Below are positions 43,443 through 54,623 of a DNA stretch of 64,000 bases, piece by piece. The first letter of the stretch is position 1, and the number at the start of each line of letters is the position of its first letter. The translations under genes were made by a program, and so were the position numbers. The notes beneath the pieces were generated by a model that was not told the origin of the DNA, ran no database searches, and saw only the letters and a program-made list of their open reading frames with translations. The stretch is from assembly GCF_040183065.1 (NCBI RefSeq), contig NC_091122.1:160933955-160997954 (forward strand), written 5' to 3'. This DNA comes from Periplaneta americana. Taxonomy: Eukaryota; Arthropoda; Insecta; Blattodea; Blattidae.

Positions 43443-44065
43443 TGTTTATAATGTTAATATCAGAACTTTATTTTAAAATTAAATAAAACTTAAGTGGTGT
43501 ATGTCCCCTTTTTCCAAGGAACATAATATTCTCATTTAAGATGCAGTTTTTCAAGAACATTTATAATTTATTAAGTTCAGTAATACTGGTAAAAGTGAAT
43601 TTAATCTTCATGAAACATCTTTACTAGCCAATTTTTGACTTCGTCTGTTAGGAAAGACTTCCGATTCTTTGTACGATTGGTCACGTTAATAGTCGCATAA
43701 GGGAATTTAACCTTCATTCAACATATTTTCTATCCAGTCTTGTCTTGTCCTGTTAGGAATCTGTAATGAGATCTGTCACCATTTACTTTGGATGCATTAA
43801 GTTCAGGGTACAGCACTGTTGAAATATGAAGACTTCTCATTACTTGTGGCACTGGGCCCTTTCATATTATGCAACAGGTCATACCAACTTCATTATTAAA
43901 AAATTCTCCAAGAAATTAACAGACTATAAACTCTGGAAAATGGAGGTTTGAATGAAAAAGATCTGCTGAAAAAAGGACACATAGTTCCGTATGCCTCTTG
44001 TCCGTATACCGCCTCAATTGTTTATGTTTCTATTTCTTGTTCTCTCCTCCATTGCTCTATAAGGG
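43443..44065. other. No gene recognised
   Basis: Includes a short CTTTTTCCAAGG block near 43505 and the inverted CAATTGAGGCGG sequence near 44020. Otherwise unassigned. Confidence 0.4.
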
Positions 44066-44307
44066 TAAAAACATGTTGGAGTTGTTCATCTCGCCACGCA
44101 TCTCGCCGTTCAGCGGGAATAAAACTGGTTTGATTTTCAAGATGCAGCTGCCTGAAACTAGCGTTCTGATTGGTCGGTTGTCGCAACGGAACGTCATGAT
44201 TCTCTCCATCTGTCCTCTCAAGGCATAAGATTGGAAGGAAAGTCTTATTTTTTTTTAATCTTGCAGTTCTTAATTGCTTATTATATTACAGTATGTTCAT
44301 TTTTAAA

Positions 44308-44308
44308 G

Positions 44309-44385
<77 letters not shown>

Positions 44386-44412
44386 TTATTATTATTATTT
44401 TATTATTATTAT
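44308..44412. repeat. (ATT)n microsatellite
   Basis: About 33 units with a few interruptions; responsible for poly-Leu and poly-Ile open frames that are not genes. Confidence 0.95.
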
Positions 44413-44577
44413 TCATTTCGTTTTCAGAACAAAAAGTGTTTATACCGAAGTCAAACTTTTGCACAATATTTTGAAAGAATATGTGTTTCTTATTGTGATT
44501 GACAGTGAAAGATTTTTGCTAATAATAAGTAATACATTTCGATAATAGTACATTATTATATACTGTATAATTATTAA

Positions 44578-44889
44578 TTACCTGAGAGTCACTACCAACT
44601 TCTCTTCAGCACTGATTGGTTGTTTATGTATGTTAGTGTACACATTTTGGATTTTAGGTTCTATTAGCATCAAGATGTAATTGAACGTTGACTGAGACAT
44701 TCTTAAATATTCGTAAAATCTATCTGGAAATGCCTTAAGCTGCTGATATAATTGATAGAATTCACCAAGTTTAGTGCGTTCCTTATTGATTGGATGCACG
44801 CTGTGTTTTCTTCTTCTGTTGGAAAGTAACCACCACTTCATTGCAGTACTCGTAGATAAATCGCTATCACTGTCAGAATTTGTAAACAT
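44578..44889 (-). pseudogene. Harbinger nuclease N-terminal fragment (103 aa)
   Basis: The frame begins MFTNSDSDSDLSTSTAMKWW, an acidic leader, then VHPINKERTKLGEFYQLYQQ, FYEYLRMSQSTFNYILMLIE and KQPISAEEKLVVTLR before a stop. These are the successive N-terminal blocks of the HARBI1/PIF nuclease (WVHPINxxRxxxGEF, YFRMSxxxFxxLL, PIxxxERLxxxLR). The DDE catalytic domain, normally following within 60 residues, is absent, so the protein cannot cleave DNA. It lies in the expected orientation inside a TIR-bounded element. Confidence 0.85.
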
Positions 44890-45900
44890 TTCTTAAGTAC
44901 TAATATGTACGACCAATAAATTTATTAGTATTTACCACGTATTCATGGAGAATCTCACATCTGCACTCATTGTTCGCGTAACGGCGAGAATCATGGCGAG
45001 GTGAATTGCTTCACTATGTTCTGCTGAGGCGAGATGCACGGCGAGTGAATGGCGAGGTGCGCTACTCGGAGAGGCGAAATGAACAACTCCAACATTTTTT
45101 TACACTAACAAACGTAGACGGGTGCTGTCAACTAGGGCTGGGGACGGAGCGGTTCGGTTCGGAGCAGTTACTGTGACGTCATTACTCGGTTGAACCGAGT
45201 ACAAATTTGTGGCGGCAGATTTAAAATTTAGATAGATTGAGTCGATTTTAGAACGTACTTTGAAAGTGAAACCAAGCGTGTTTTAAAAGCGTTGTAGTAA
45301 AGCGCTTTCGCTTTGCCACTTGACGAGAAAAAAGTGCTTCTCTTCATTGCAAAATGGCGGTTGCAAATTTCATTTGCGTGATTACAACTATTTGCGGAGT
45401 TATTTTGAATGAAAGGCCTATTTAACTTTCAGTGTTGTTATATATGACAGACGAAATAAAATTGATAAAATAATTGATAATACTAACAGCTAACAAATTA
45501 ACATGTGATGTAAACGTTAAACGCTGCAGCTAAGTAAAAAAGAAGATAGAAAGAAACGGGCTCCATGAAGCGCTGCCTAAAACAATTAAAAATAACACAC
45601 ATAATTATTTGCTATTACGGAAAGTGGATAAAATAATCAATAAAACGTGGAATCTTAAACTCAAGAACATAATGTTTATTTATTTTATAACATTACTAGC
45701 CTTTAATACAACCATGTTCTCTTTGGTGAAGAGTAATATTACTGATAAATTAAAGTAATTAGGTAACATAATTCGTAGAAATAATTACAAATAAAATGAT
45801 GACTGATGAGGTAACACAAATCCAATAAACACAAATAGAAGAAAAATATAATGAAATTCTTTTTTTAACATATATTTTAATATTAATCAAACACTCTAAT

Positions 45901-45979
45901 ATGATGATGATAATAATAATAATAATAATATTGTTATATTATAATATAATATATAACAATAATAATAATATTATTAGTC

Positions 45980-46029
<50 letters not shown>

Positions 46030-46030
46030 G
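45901..46030. repeat. (AAT)n/(ATT)n microsatellite
   Basis: An AAT tract (45905-45975) faces an ATT tract (45980-46030) across a short junction, making a partial hairpin. Confidence 0.9.
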
Positions 46031-46331
46031 TATGTATGTATAGTAATATGTTTAGACTGTCAATGTTCATTAGGCCCACTTGTCAGGTCATATAATAGGA
46101 TGAACTCCTCTTCAATACTAGAGGCCTTTCAGCCCGCCTTGGGGATAAGGAAATAATTTGTCCTGCAGCAGAAAATATTTAAATACAACAGTACCTACGT
46201 TGTTGTCTGCTAGAATTAAGTAAAACACGTGAACTCTGTTTAAACGTTTGAACTGACCGGTAACGGCTACGGTTAAACCGAGTAACTTCGGTGCTCCGCT
46301 GCCAAGCACATAAACCGATAGAACCGAGTAA

Positions 46332-47210
46332 AGGCTGGTTCACAATAAACCGGGAACGAGAACCAGAATGGAAACGAGAAGCAGAGGACGTGAATATGAA
46401 AATTTTTGATTCACAATAAACCGAGAACGTAGACGACTATGCATATCGATATATGTTAATTAATGATATGTAAAGTCGATATTACGCATTCTGATGTTAT
46501 TTGTGTATAATTGACCAATGGCGTTCTCTCATGAGTACAAGGCAGCCTACATAAACACAGGTTAACCAACTTCGAAATTTCAACTGAAACATTGCATTAG
46601 GTACGGTACTATAAATATGCCCATGCATCTTTATTATCACAACCTATTTTAAGTCTACTATAACGTAAAATAATTAGAGAAGAAACATTTGTAATAGAAC
46701 AAAAATGAACACAACAGTAGTTATTGAATTGAAGCGTGAATATGTAGTGTGTAATACAACAAATACAGTAATAAAATATGATTCGCTTCCGATCGGTGTT
46801 CAAAGATGCAGCTATTGAAAGCCACGTATTTTCCTTCATTTTCTCATCTTTATACAAGGCGCGCCGCTTATCGTAAATTTGAGGATTTCAATATTAGAAT
46901 CTCATCAAATAAAACTTGCTCCATGATGCACAGCACAGAACAAAATAATGCATAGGTTGTCACGGTCTTCTTGCTACAAAATATACGACGACAAAATAGC
47001 TTTTAGATGGCAATAGAATGAATCTAGTGGGCTGTGTTCAGAAACGTGAACGCCAAAGTTGAAACTTGGCCAACTCTCCGTTCCCGATCTCAGGCTCCGG
47101 CAAGATTTTCGTTAATTGTGAATGCTCACATTTAAATGCATACATTTTAACAATTTTACCGTTTACGTTCTCGTTCCGGTTCTCGTTCCTGGTTTATTGT
47201 GAACCAGCCT
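46332..47210. mobile_element. AGGCTGGTTCACAATAAACC MITE, copy 2
   Basis: An 879-bp element with TAA at 46329-46331 and 47211-47213. Matches 24255-25140 over its length with scattered substitutions. Nested in the hAT-like element, hence younger than it. Confidence 0.85.
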
Positions 47211-47255
47211 TAACTCAGCAGTTCTACTCGCTCCGTCCCCAGCTCTACTGTCAAC

Positions 47256-47786
47256 AGATATGGTCAGCGTGCAGTCAGCAGCCAGCGCGAGCCTAGGGAA
47301 ATCAAAAATAGCCGTATTCAGTTACGTAGCGCGACGAGTGCCGTTCACAAGCGTGCGGCCAAGTGTAGGCCTACTCAAACGGACAGCGACATTTTAAAAA
47401 AGTGTTGTAAACTCTCCAAGACAGTAAATTAGGATGCCAAATTAAACTGAAAATAATTAAGTAGGTGTAAGTGGTGTGATTTGTAATAATTGTTGTGATA
47501 AGTGCGTCAGAATAATGTAATTTTCTAGTTAAAAATAGAGAAAAGATGCCTGTACGAAGCAACTAAGGAGTGCACAGCACATTTTTAGCTTTATAATACT
47601 TGCCAATTAAAGAAATGATATTTCTGAATGATTCGTTCTCTATTTGTATTATTATTTTACCTTAAAACTAAAGAAAAGACGTAGTTTACAAACAATTTTA
47701 AATTAGTGTAACTCTGAAAATATTGAGAATGGGAAATATGTTTATATGACTTTTTTTGCTCAAAATGTCTTCAGAAATAGGAATAA
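47256..47786. other. No gene recognised
   Basis: A GC-richer stretch at 47256-47390 precedes AT-rich DNA. No supported promoter or exon. Confidence 0.4.
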
Positions 47787-47787
47787 G

Positions 47788-47831
<44 letters not shown>
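47787..47831. repeat. (TAG)n microsatellite
   Basis: About 14 units, just left of the palindrome. Confidence 0.9.
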
Positions 47832-47832
<1 letters not shown>

Positions 47833-47836
47833 AGTA

Positions 47837-48794
<958 letters not shown>

Positions 48795-49202
48795 GTTTGA
48801 ATTGAGTTTTATTTCGACAGTCCCTGATGCTAGCAGGTAAGGTCTGTAAAGGACGGTAAATCCTCGTAAATCATCCTGTATACAGTCAGTTGAGAGTACC
48901 AACTCATGATTCTCTATGCTTGGAAGGTGTCTGAATACATGTCTCAGTAGCACAGCCCTTACGTTCCGAAATGTTTTGGATCTTAATTTTGCCGTTTTTG
49001 ATAGGCTACATGCAGCGCTTCTGACTGTGATTACAGGACCGTGATATGATGTTCGACATGTGGCATAAAATTTTGCGTACAACACAGCCTTCTCCCATCA
49101 TATTACCATGACGTGGAATGAGGTATGTATATGACATTTGCGACTCTATGTTCTTGAACGTAATCTATCTTATCATTTACATGTCTGTTACCTCATTGGT
49201 AA
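48795..49202. other. Unassigned, one open frame
   Basis: A 117-aa minus-strand frame (48732-49085) runs into the palindrome arm and shows no recognisable motif. Confidence 0.4.
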
Positions 49203-50475
49203 ATTGTTGTTGTTTTCTAATGCCAGGCGTTTGACAGTAAAGTCATTTGACCTCTTGCACTCCAATATTTTTCAAAGATATTATCATGGTCAGCCACTGA
49301 AGCACAGATTTTGAGGTGTTCCGAATCCATTTCTTGGTTTGAGTTGCACAATGGGCAGTTAGGGGACTGATATATTCCAATTCTATGCAGGTGTTTGGCC
49401 AAACAATCAAGGCCTGTTGCCAATCTAAATGCAGCTACAGACGATTTTCGTGGTAAATCGGGAATTAACTGTGGATTATGATGCAGAGAGTTCCATTTTT
49501 TCCATTGAGATTGTGTTATCAAATTTTGTTTGTTGAAGTCTAAGTATGTAGATTTAATAAATATTTTCACAGAGTAATATGTAGATTTAGTAACAGGTCT
49601 GTAAGTAGCAGTGCTGCCCTTCTTTGCTAATGCATCCGCATTCTCGTTTCCCAGGATTCCACAATGGGATGGTATCCATTGGAATACAATTCTTTTATTG
49701 AGTGATATTAATTGAGAGAGCATTTTAGTTATTTCTGCTGTTTGAGATGAAGGTGTGTGTTTAGAGACTATTGATAGAATAGCTGCTTTGGATTCTGACA
49801 ATATAACTGCATTCTTAAATTTATTGATGTGAAATAGAAGATTCCTGAGACTTTCACTTATTGCAACGATTTCTCCATCAAAACTTGTTGTTCCATACCG
49901 AAGAGATCTATAAAGTGAGAAGAGACTGCACGTAACACCTGCACCGGCACCTTGTTCTCTGGAGATCAAGGATCCGTCGGTGTGTAAATGAAGCCAGTTT
50001 TGTGGAGGGTACCTAATATTAATTGTTTCTAAAGACAATTGTTTCATAATTTCAGTGTTTACTTCTGATTTCAGTATATCTTCTGTTAAATTTAGATTAT
50101 ATTCTATATTTAATAGAGTTAAAGGGTTTGGTTTAATTTGTAAGTTTTCTTTTAAATTCGGGATATTGATTTTCTGTTTTAATTCTTGAACCATGGATAT
50201 GAAACTTTTTTGAATTTTCAATCTACAGAGAGGACTGTATGAATGTCAATTGTTTCCTGGTAATCTGATAAGTTTTTCGTATTGAATCAGTGCTTTTTCT
50301 TATATTGTCATTTTGATGCTGTTAATATTAGTGAGGAATCTCATAGAATCTATTGGAGTTGTTTTGATTCCACAGTAATGAGCCTGAGAGCTTGGTTTGA
50401 ACATATTCTATTTCGTTTATGAAAGGTGAAGTAATTAAAATTTCTCCGCAGTATGTCAGCACTGGCTGTATAGGT
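49203..50475 (-). pseudogene. I-type LINE, 3' part with RNase H domain
   Basis: Minus strand. At the 5' edge PVLTYCGEILITSPFINEIE is the end of the reverse transcriptase thumb; two frame changes follow near 50390 and 50370. The 334-aa frame (49217-50221) contains an RNase H domain: HTDGSLIS (first Asp), SFDGEIVAI (Glu), ILSESKAAI, where the usual third acid Asp is Glu, and WIPSHCGILGNENADALA (last Asp). A Cys-rich CPLCNSNQEMDSEHLKIC zinc knuckle follows, then NAWH and stop with a CAA tail. RNase H after reverse transcriptase plus this knuckle suggest the I group. 5' truncated. Confidence 0.85.
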
Positions 50476-50479
50476 AAAT

Positions 50480-50708
50480 TGTGCTAGGCACTTTATAGTT
50501 GCAAACATTACAGACTCGCACTCCACTTTCATAAGCCATGTTACAGGGATTACAGGCGATTGCGAAATGCCGCACTTCGCGCTAGCTACTTTGGCCTCAT
50601 GCTTGTTCAGTCCATAAAGTTTCGTGACGATTCTCGTCGGCAAGTCGAAAGCCTTCCCTTGTAAGAGCTGTAAATGGTTGGCTTTCATGAGGTCACTGTG
50701 AAGTATGT
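50480..50708 (-). other. Unassigned open frame
   Basis: On the minus strand MKANHLQLLQGKAFDLPTRI continues through LYGLNKHEAKVASAKC into the LINE at 50475. The join with the LINE looks like a breakpoint. I recognise no family. Confidence 0.3.
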
Positions 50709-50939
50709 GTTATATGTAGGGAGCGAATTTTTATGTTCTAAAAATTTTTAATATATTTATTTTTTATGTGCTAAAAAGTACGAAAATATTTGCTATAAAT
50801 AATTTTTTTTAAAATATGACAAAAATACCTTAATTAGCTTGAAAAAAAAAAGTTAATAGGTACTCACCAACCGCACATGAGTGCTAGTAGTTGGCCAAGA
50901 ATTGCAGTGAACAACAAAGGTAATCTGCAAATTCTCCAT

Positions 50940-51330
50940 CACAAATGCATGCCGATTATCTCTGAACAACGAATTATACTATGAAAACGATCTTTTCACA
51001 TCACAGGACGTCAGACGTGCATAATTAAAGAGAGGAATGTCACAAACACATACATCGTCAATTTCACCTACAGGCACACCCTCCAATACTTGAGCAACTT
51101 TACAAATTTTTTTATATCCACCGTTTTTCCCAAACACATTCTGGAATTTATCCCTTAGTACTTGTACTTCTGAGCCTGGTAGCGAGTCTAGTTTAATTTT
51201 CATGGCATGCAACTCCCTGTTTCAGACAACAGGTTTCGAGATTTTTATGGTGTCACACAAAAAGCTTAGATTTGCTATTAGGAAAGCCAAATCGTTTTTT
51301 AAATAACCATCTTTCAGTGTATCTTGAAGG
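50940..51330 (-). pseudogene. hAT/CGGBP1-like transposase C-terminal part
   Basis: Minus strand: DLAFLIANLSFLCDTIKISK, a stop, then ELHAMKIKLDSLPGSEVQVL, KFQNVFGKNGGYKKICKVAQ and IPLFNYARLTSCDVKRSFS, followed after a stop by a diverged DNRHAF block. This is the C-terminal half of CGGBP1-like hAT proteins, ending in the (T/S)SxDVxRSFS dimerisation motif. At least two stops are present. The N-terminal zinc finger is not found in the right-hand part of the element. Confidence 0.7.
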
Positions 51331-51578
51331 ATATCGATTGACGAAGCCTGATAACAGGGAATCACAACAAGATAATACTCGTACGTGGTGTGTGTCTAAA
51401 AAGTTAGGTGAATGGTGTCATATCTGAACGGCAACTTGGCGCATGTGCTTGCGCATGCGCATGGTTTTTCAGAGACTTGGGGAGAATCGATACACAGCAT
51501 GCAATGCATGTGACTGGCAGTGTAAACAGACTGCGACCAGTTGAACGTAGTCAGTGTGAGAGGAAGTGTCACAGCGCA

Positions 51579-52616
51579 ATGGAGCAACGTGTAAACGTCA
51601 GGTTCTGCTACAAATTGGGGAAGACTGCAACGGAGACACATGGAATGTTGGTGCAGGTGTACGGGAGGGAAGCCGTGAGCAGAAAATGTGTTTACGAATG
51701 GTTTAAACGCTTCCGTGAAAGGAAGGAAACAATTGAGGATGAGCCATGTTCAGGTCGGCCATCGACAAGCAGAACCCCAGAAATGATCGAGAAAGTGCGA
51801 CAAATGCTGGCACAAGATCGGCGACTGACTCTAAGATGGATTGTGGAGGAATTGGACATTAGCAAGGACACGGTGCACACCATCGTCCGCGATGATTAGG
51901 GTAAGCGGAAGATCTGCTCCCGATTTGTGCCGCACAAGCTCACAGACGAGCAGAAAGCAAAACGGATGGAAACTTCTGGTGATTTCATTTCCATGTGTGA
52001 CCAGGATCCATTGCTTCTGAAAACTATTGTCACGGAAAATGAGACCTGGTGCTACCAGTTCGATCCGGAATCAAAACGGCAATCGATGTTATGGTGTTCA
52101 CCGACTTCCCTGCGACCAAAAAAAAGCCGTCTGCAAAAATCCAAGGTGAAAACACTGTTGATCGCCTTCTTCGACAACAACGGCATCATCCACAAGGAAT
52201 TTGTTCCTGCAGGTCAAACCATTAATGTTGCATTTTACCAGTCCGTTTTGAACCGATTGCTACAGCGTATCCGGTGGGTTCGGCCAGAGTTGTACAGGAC
52301 TGGAAAATGGATGCTGCTCCATAACAATGTCCCTGCACACTGTGCGATCCGTGTGCGCTAATTCCTGGCTCAGAAGATGGTAACTATTATTGAACACCCT
52401 CCGTACTCCCTTAATCTGACTCCTACGGCCTTCTTCCTGTTTCCCCGCTTGAAAGGGGCCATGAAAGGTGAAAGTTTTGCGGACGTGAATGCCATCAAAG
52501 ATCGTGTGACAGCCGTTCTGCGATCGATTTCACAGGAGGCCTTTGCTGATAGTTTCCAGAAGCTGTACGAATGTTGTCAAATGTATGCTGTAGTGGGTGG
52601 TGACTATTTTTCTTGA
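51579..52616 (+). pseudogene. Mariner transposase, left arm
   Basis: Starts MEQRVNVRFCYKLGKTATET, with two helix-turn-helix motifs (YEWFKRF; GRPSTSRTP hinge; RIVRDD region), then SRFVPHKLTDEQKAKRMETS and KEFVPAGQTIN. In the DD34D triad, Asp 1 is Asn (TENETW), Asp 2 is Asn (LLHNNVPAH) and the third is lost (LTPTAFF). Stops occur at 51897 and 52360. The N-terminus resembles the FLJ37770/SETMAR-related mariner group. Inactive. Confidence 0.85.
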
Positions 52617-52990
52617 AGGGCAAAAAAGAAATTTTGTTTGTATCTTTGTTTTGTTTGTTTTCTGATAGCATTCACTGAACTTTTCCAATTCCTGGCTCAG
52701 AAGATGATAACTGTTCTTGAACATCCTCCGTACTCCCCTGATCTGGCTCCTGTGGACTTCTTCCAGTTTCCCCGCTTGAAGGCGGCCATGAAAGGTAAAG
52801 GTTTTGCGGACGTGAATGCCATAAAAAATCGTGTGACAGCCGTTCTGCGATCGATTCCACAGGAGGCTTTTGCTGATAGTTTCCAGAAGCTGAACGAACG
52901 TTGTCAAAAGTATGTTTTAGCGGGTGGCGACCATTTTGAAGGGCAATAAAGAAAATTTGTTTGTATCTTTGTTTTGTTTGCTTTCTGATA
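52364..52990 (+). repeat. Tandem duplication of the mariner 3' segment
   Basis: AATTCCTGGCTCAGAAGATG begins both units (about 52364 and 52687). Each encodes EHPPYSxxLxPxxFFxFPRL through QKLxExCQ and ends GATAGCATTCAC plus GAAC. The second unit keeps the native SPDLAPVDFF, with the third catalytic Asp; the first does not. Confidence 0.8.
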
Positions 52991-53006
52991 GCATTCACCG
53001 AACTTT

Positions 53007-53993
53007 TTAGTCAGGAATTGGCGCGCACGGATCGCACAGTGTGCAGGGGCATTGTCATGGAGCAGCATCCATTTTCCAGTCCTGTACAACTCTGGCCGAA
53101 CCCGCCGGATAAGCTGTAGCAATGGGTTCAAAACGGACTGGTAAAATGCAGCATTAATGGTTTGACCTGCAGGAACAAATTCCTTGTGGATGATGCCGTT
53201 GTTGTCGAAGAAAGCGATCAACAGTGTTTTCACCTTGGATTTTTGCAGACGGCTTTTTTTTTGGTCGCGGGGAAGTCGGTGAACACAATGACATCTATTG
53301 CCGTTTTGATTCCGGATCGAACTGGTAGCACCAGGTCTCATTTCCCGTGACGATGGTTTTCAGAAGCAATGGATCCTGGTCACACATGGAAATGAAATCA
53401 CCAGAAGTTTCCATCCGTTTTGCTTTCTGCTCGTCTGTGAGCTTGTGCGGCACAAATCGGGAGCAGATCTTCCGCTTACCCAAATCATCGCGGACGATGG
53501 TGTGCACCGTGTCCTTGCTAATGCCCAATTCCTCCGCAATCGATCTTAGGGTCAGTCGCCGATCTTGTGCCAGCATTTGTCGCACTTTCTCGATCATTTC
53601 TGGGGTTCTGCTTGTCGATGGCCGACCTGAACATGGCTCATCCTCAATTGTTTCCTTCCCTTCACGGAAGCGTTTAAACCATTCGTAAACACATTTTCTG
53701 CTCACGGCTTCCCTCCCGTACACCTGCACCAACATTCCATGTGTCTCCGTTGCAGTCTTCCCCAATTTGTAGCAGAACCTGACGTTTACACGTTGCTCCA
53801 TTGCGCTGTGACACTTCCTCTCACACTGACTACGTTCAACTGGTCGCAGTCTGTTTACACTGCCAGTCACATGCATTGCATGCTGTGTATCGATTCTCCC
53901 CAAGTCTCTGAAGAACCATGCGCATGCGCAAGCACATGCGCCAAGTTGCCGTTCAGATATGACACCATTCACCGAACTTTTTAGACACACCAC
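53007..53993 (-). pseudogene. Mariner transposase, right arm
   Basis: The 232-aa frame 53295-53993 runs from before the MEQRVN start to SKRQ, and after a frameshift KSRLQKSKVKTLLIAFFDNN continues to LLHDNAPAHCAIRARQFL, where the copy ends. Asp 2 is intact (HDN) but Asp 1 is Asn (TGNETW) as in the left arm; the third lies beyond the break. The shared Asn shows the arms descend from one already inactive copy or were homogenised. Confidence 0.85.
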
Positions 53994-53996
53994 GTA

Positions 53997-54603
53997 TATA
54001 TTGCCTTACTAAGTAAGGCTTACTTGATTGACACGAGCGAGAGACGAGAGATTTGTTTAAATTGAATAATGTTCATACCCGAGCTCTTATCTGTTGTGTT
54101 TCACAAACAAAGCGTGGAATGAAATCATCTTCAGCAACAATAAACATTCCTAATTATGTGTTGCAAGATCTCTCCTCCTTGTCCATGTTAATTTATTCTC
54201 TAATAATAATACTGATATGCTGCCTAGCAGTTCTCAGAACTTGTGGCGATACTATTACAAAAATGGATCACGGATACACCACACAGCGCTTAGGAACACG
54301 AAGTAACGAAGAATTCTTAAAAAAAGATAACGTACTTCTGAATGACATAATTGATTTAGTTTTAAAATATTTAAAAGTTCTTATCAAAACATTATTTAAG
54401 TAAAAAACTCCAAGATTTATGTGTTTACAATAGATTTCCTGAAAATATGTATTTACATAATATTTTTGTGAAAATATGTGTTTTTATGTGAAATAAAATT
54501 CGGGTTTTAAACTTGAAAATTCATGTTCGGAATTTTTAACTTTGTTAATTGTGTTTTATAACACGCAAAAAGAATATTGAATTACATAGGAATCCGTTCC
54601 TTA
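53997..54603. other. Right part of the hAT element
   Basis: A 116-aa plus-strand frame (54053-54403) has a hydrophobic stretch LSMLIYSLIIILICCLAVL but no family that I know. The terminus at 54585-54603 matches that at 50717. Confidence 0.4.
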
Positions 54604-54623
54604 GTTATTTGTAATGGATTGTA

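Larger units (their letters stand above)
44066..45102 (-). mobile_element. PIF/Harbinger element, internally deleted
   Basis: Inverted ends are ATGTTGGAGTTGTTCATYTC followed by several GGCGAG words on each side; TAA begins and TTA ends the element. Inside are an N-terminal nuclease fragment and an (ATT)n microsatellite (44308-44412). Confidence 0.75.
45133..47247. mobile_element. hAT-like non-autonomous element with exact 8-bp target duplication
   Basis: CTGTCAAC at 45125-45132 is repeated at 47248-47255. The inverted ends are TAGRGCTGGGGACGGAGC. The interior has internal repeats of a GAACCGAGTA-type word near both ends, an (AAT)/(ATT) tract at 45901-46030 and a nested MITE (46332-47210). 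No transposase seen. Confidence 0.85.
51384..53994. mobile_element. Rearranged mariner: foldback with duplicated 3' segment
   Basis: Outer ends are inverted CGTGGTGTG then TCTAAAAAGTTMGGTGAATG with TA outside each. A plus-strand copy (51384-53006) has its C-terminal part in tandem (about 52364-52680 and 52681-52990) and ends in an internal CACCGAACTTTTTAG terminus; a minus-strand copy (53007-53994) contains only the 5' two-thirds. The arms are nearly identical, so the inversion is recent. It sits in the hAT element. Confidence 0.85.
50717..54603 (-). mobile_element. hAT element (CGGBP1-like) split by a mariner
   Basis: Flanks GTTATATG (50709-50716) and GTTATTTG (54604-54611) match at seven of eight positions. 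Inverted ends are TARGGARCGRATTYYTATG. Without the mariner at 51384-53994 it is about 1.28 kb, near the size of the related hAT at 14160-15246. Confidence 0.75.

Noticed and set aside
44231-44545. 104-aa and 69-aa leucine/isoleucine-rich membrane-like frames
   Set aside because: They translate an (ATT)n microsatellite; no membrane protein is implied.
53347-53984. Plus-strand ORFs of 113 and 81 aa in the mariner right arm
   Set aside because: Antisense shadows of the minus-strand transposase frame.
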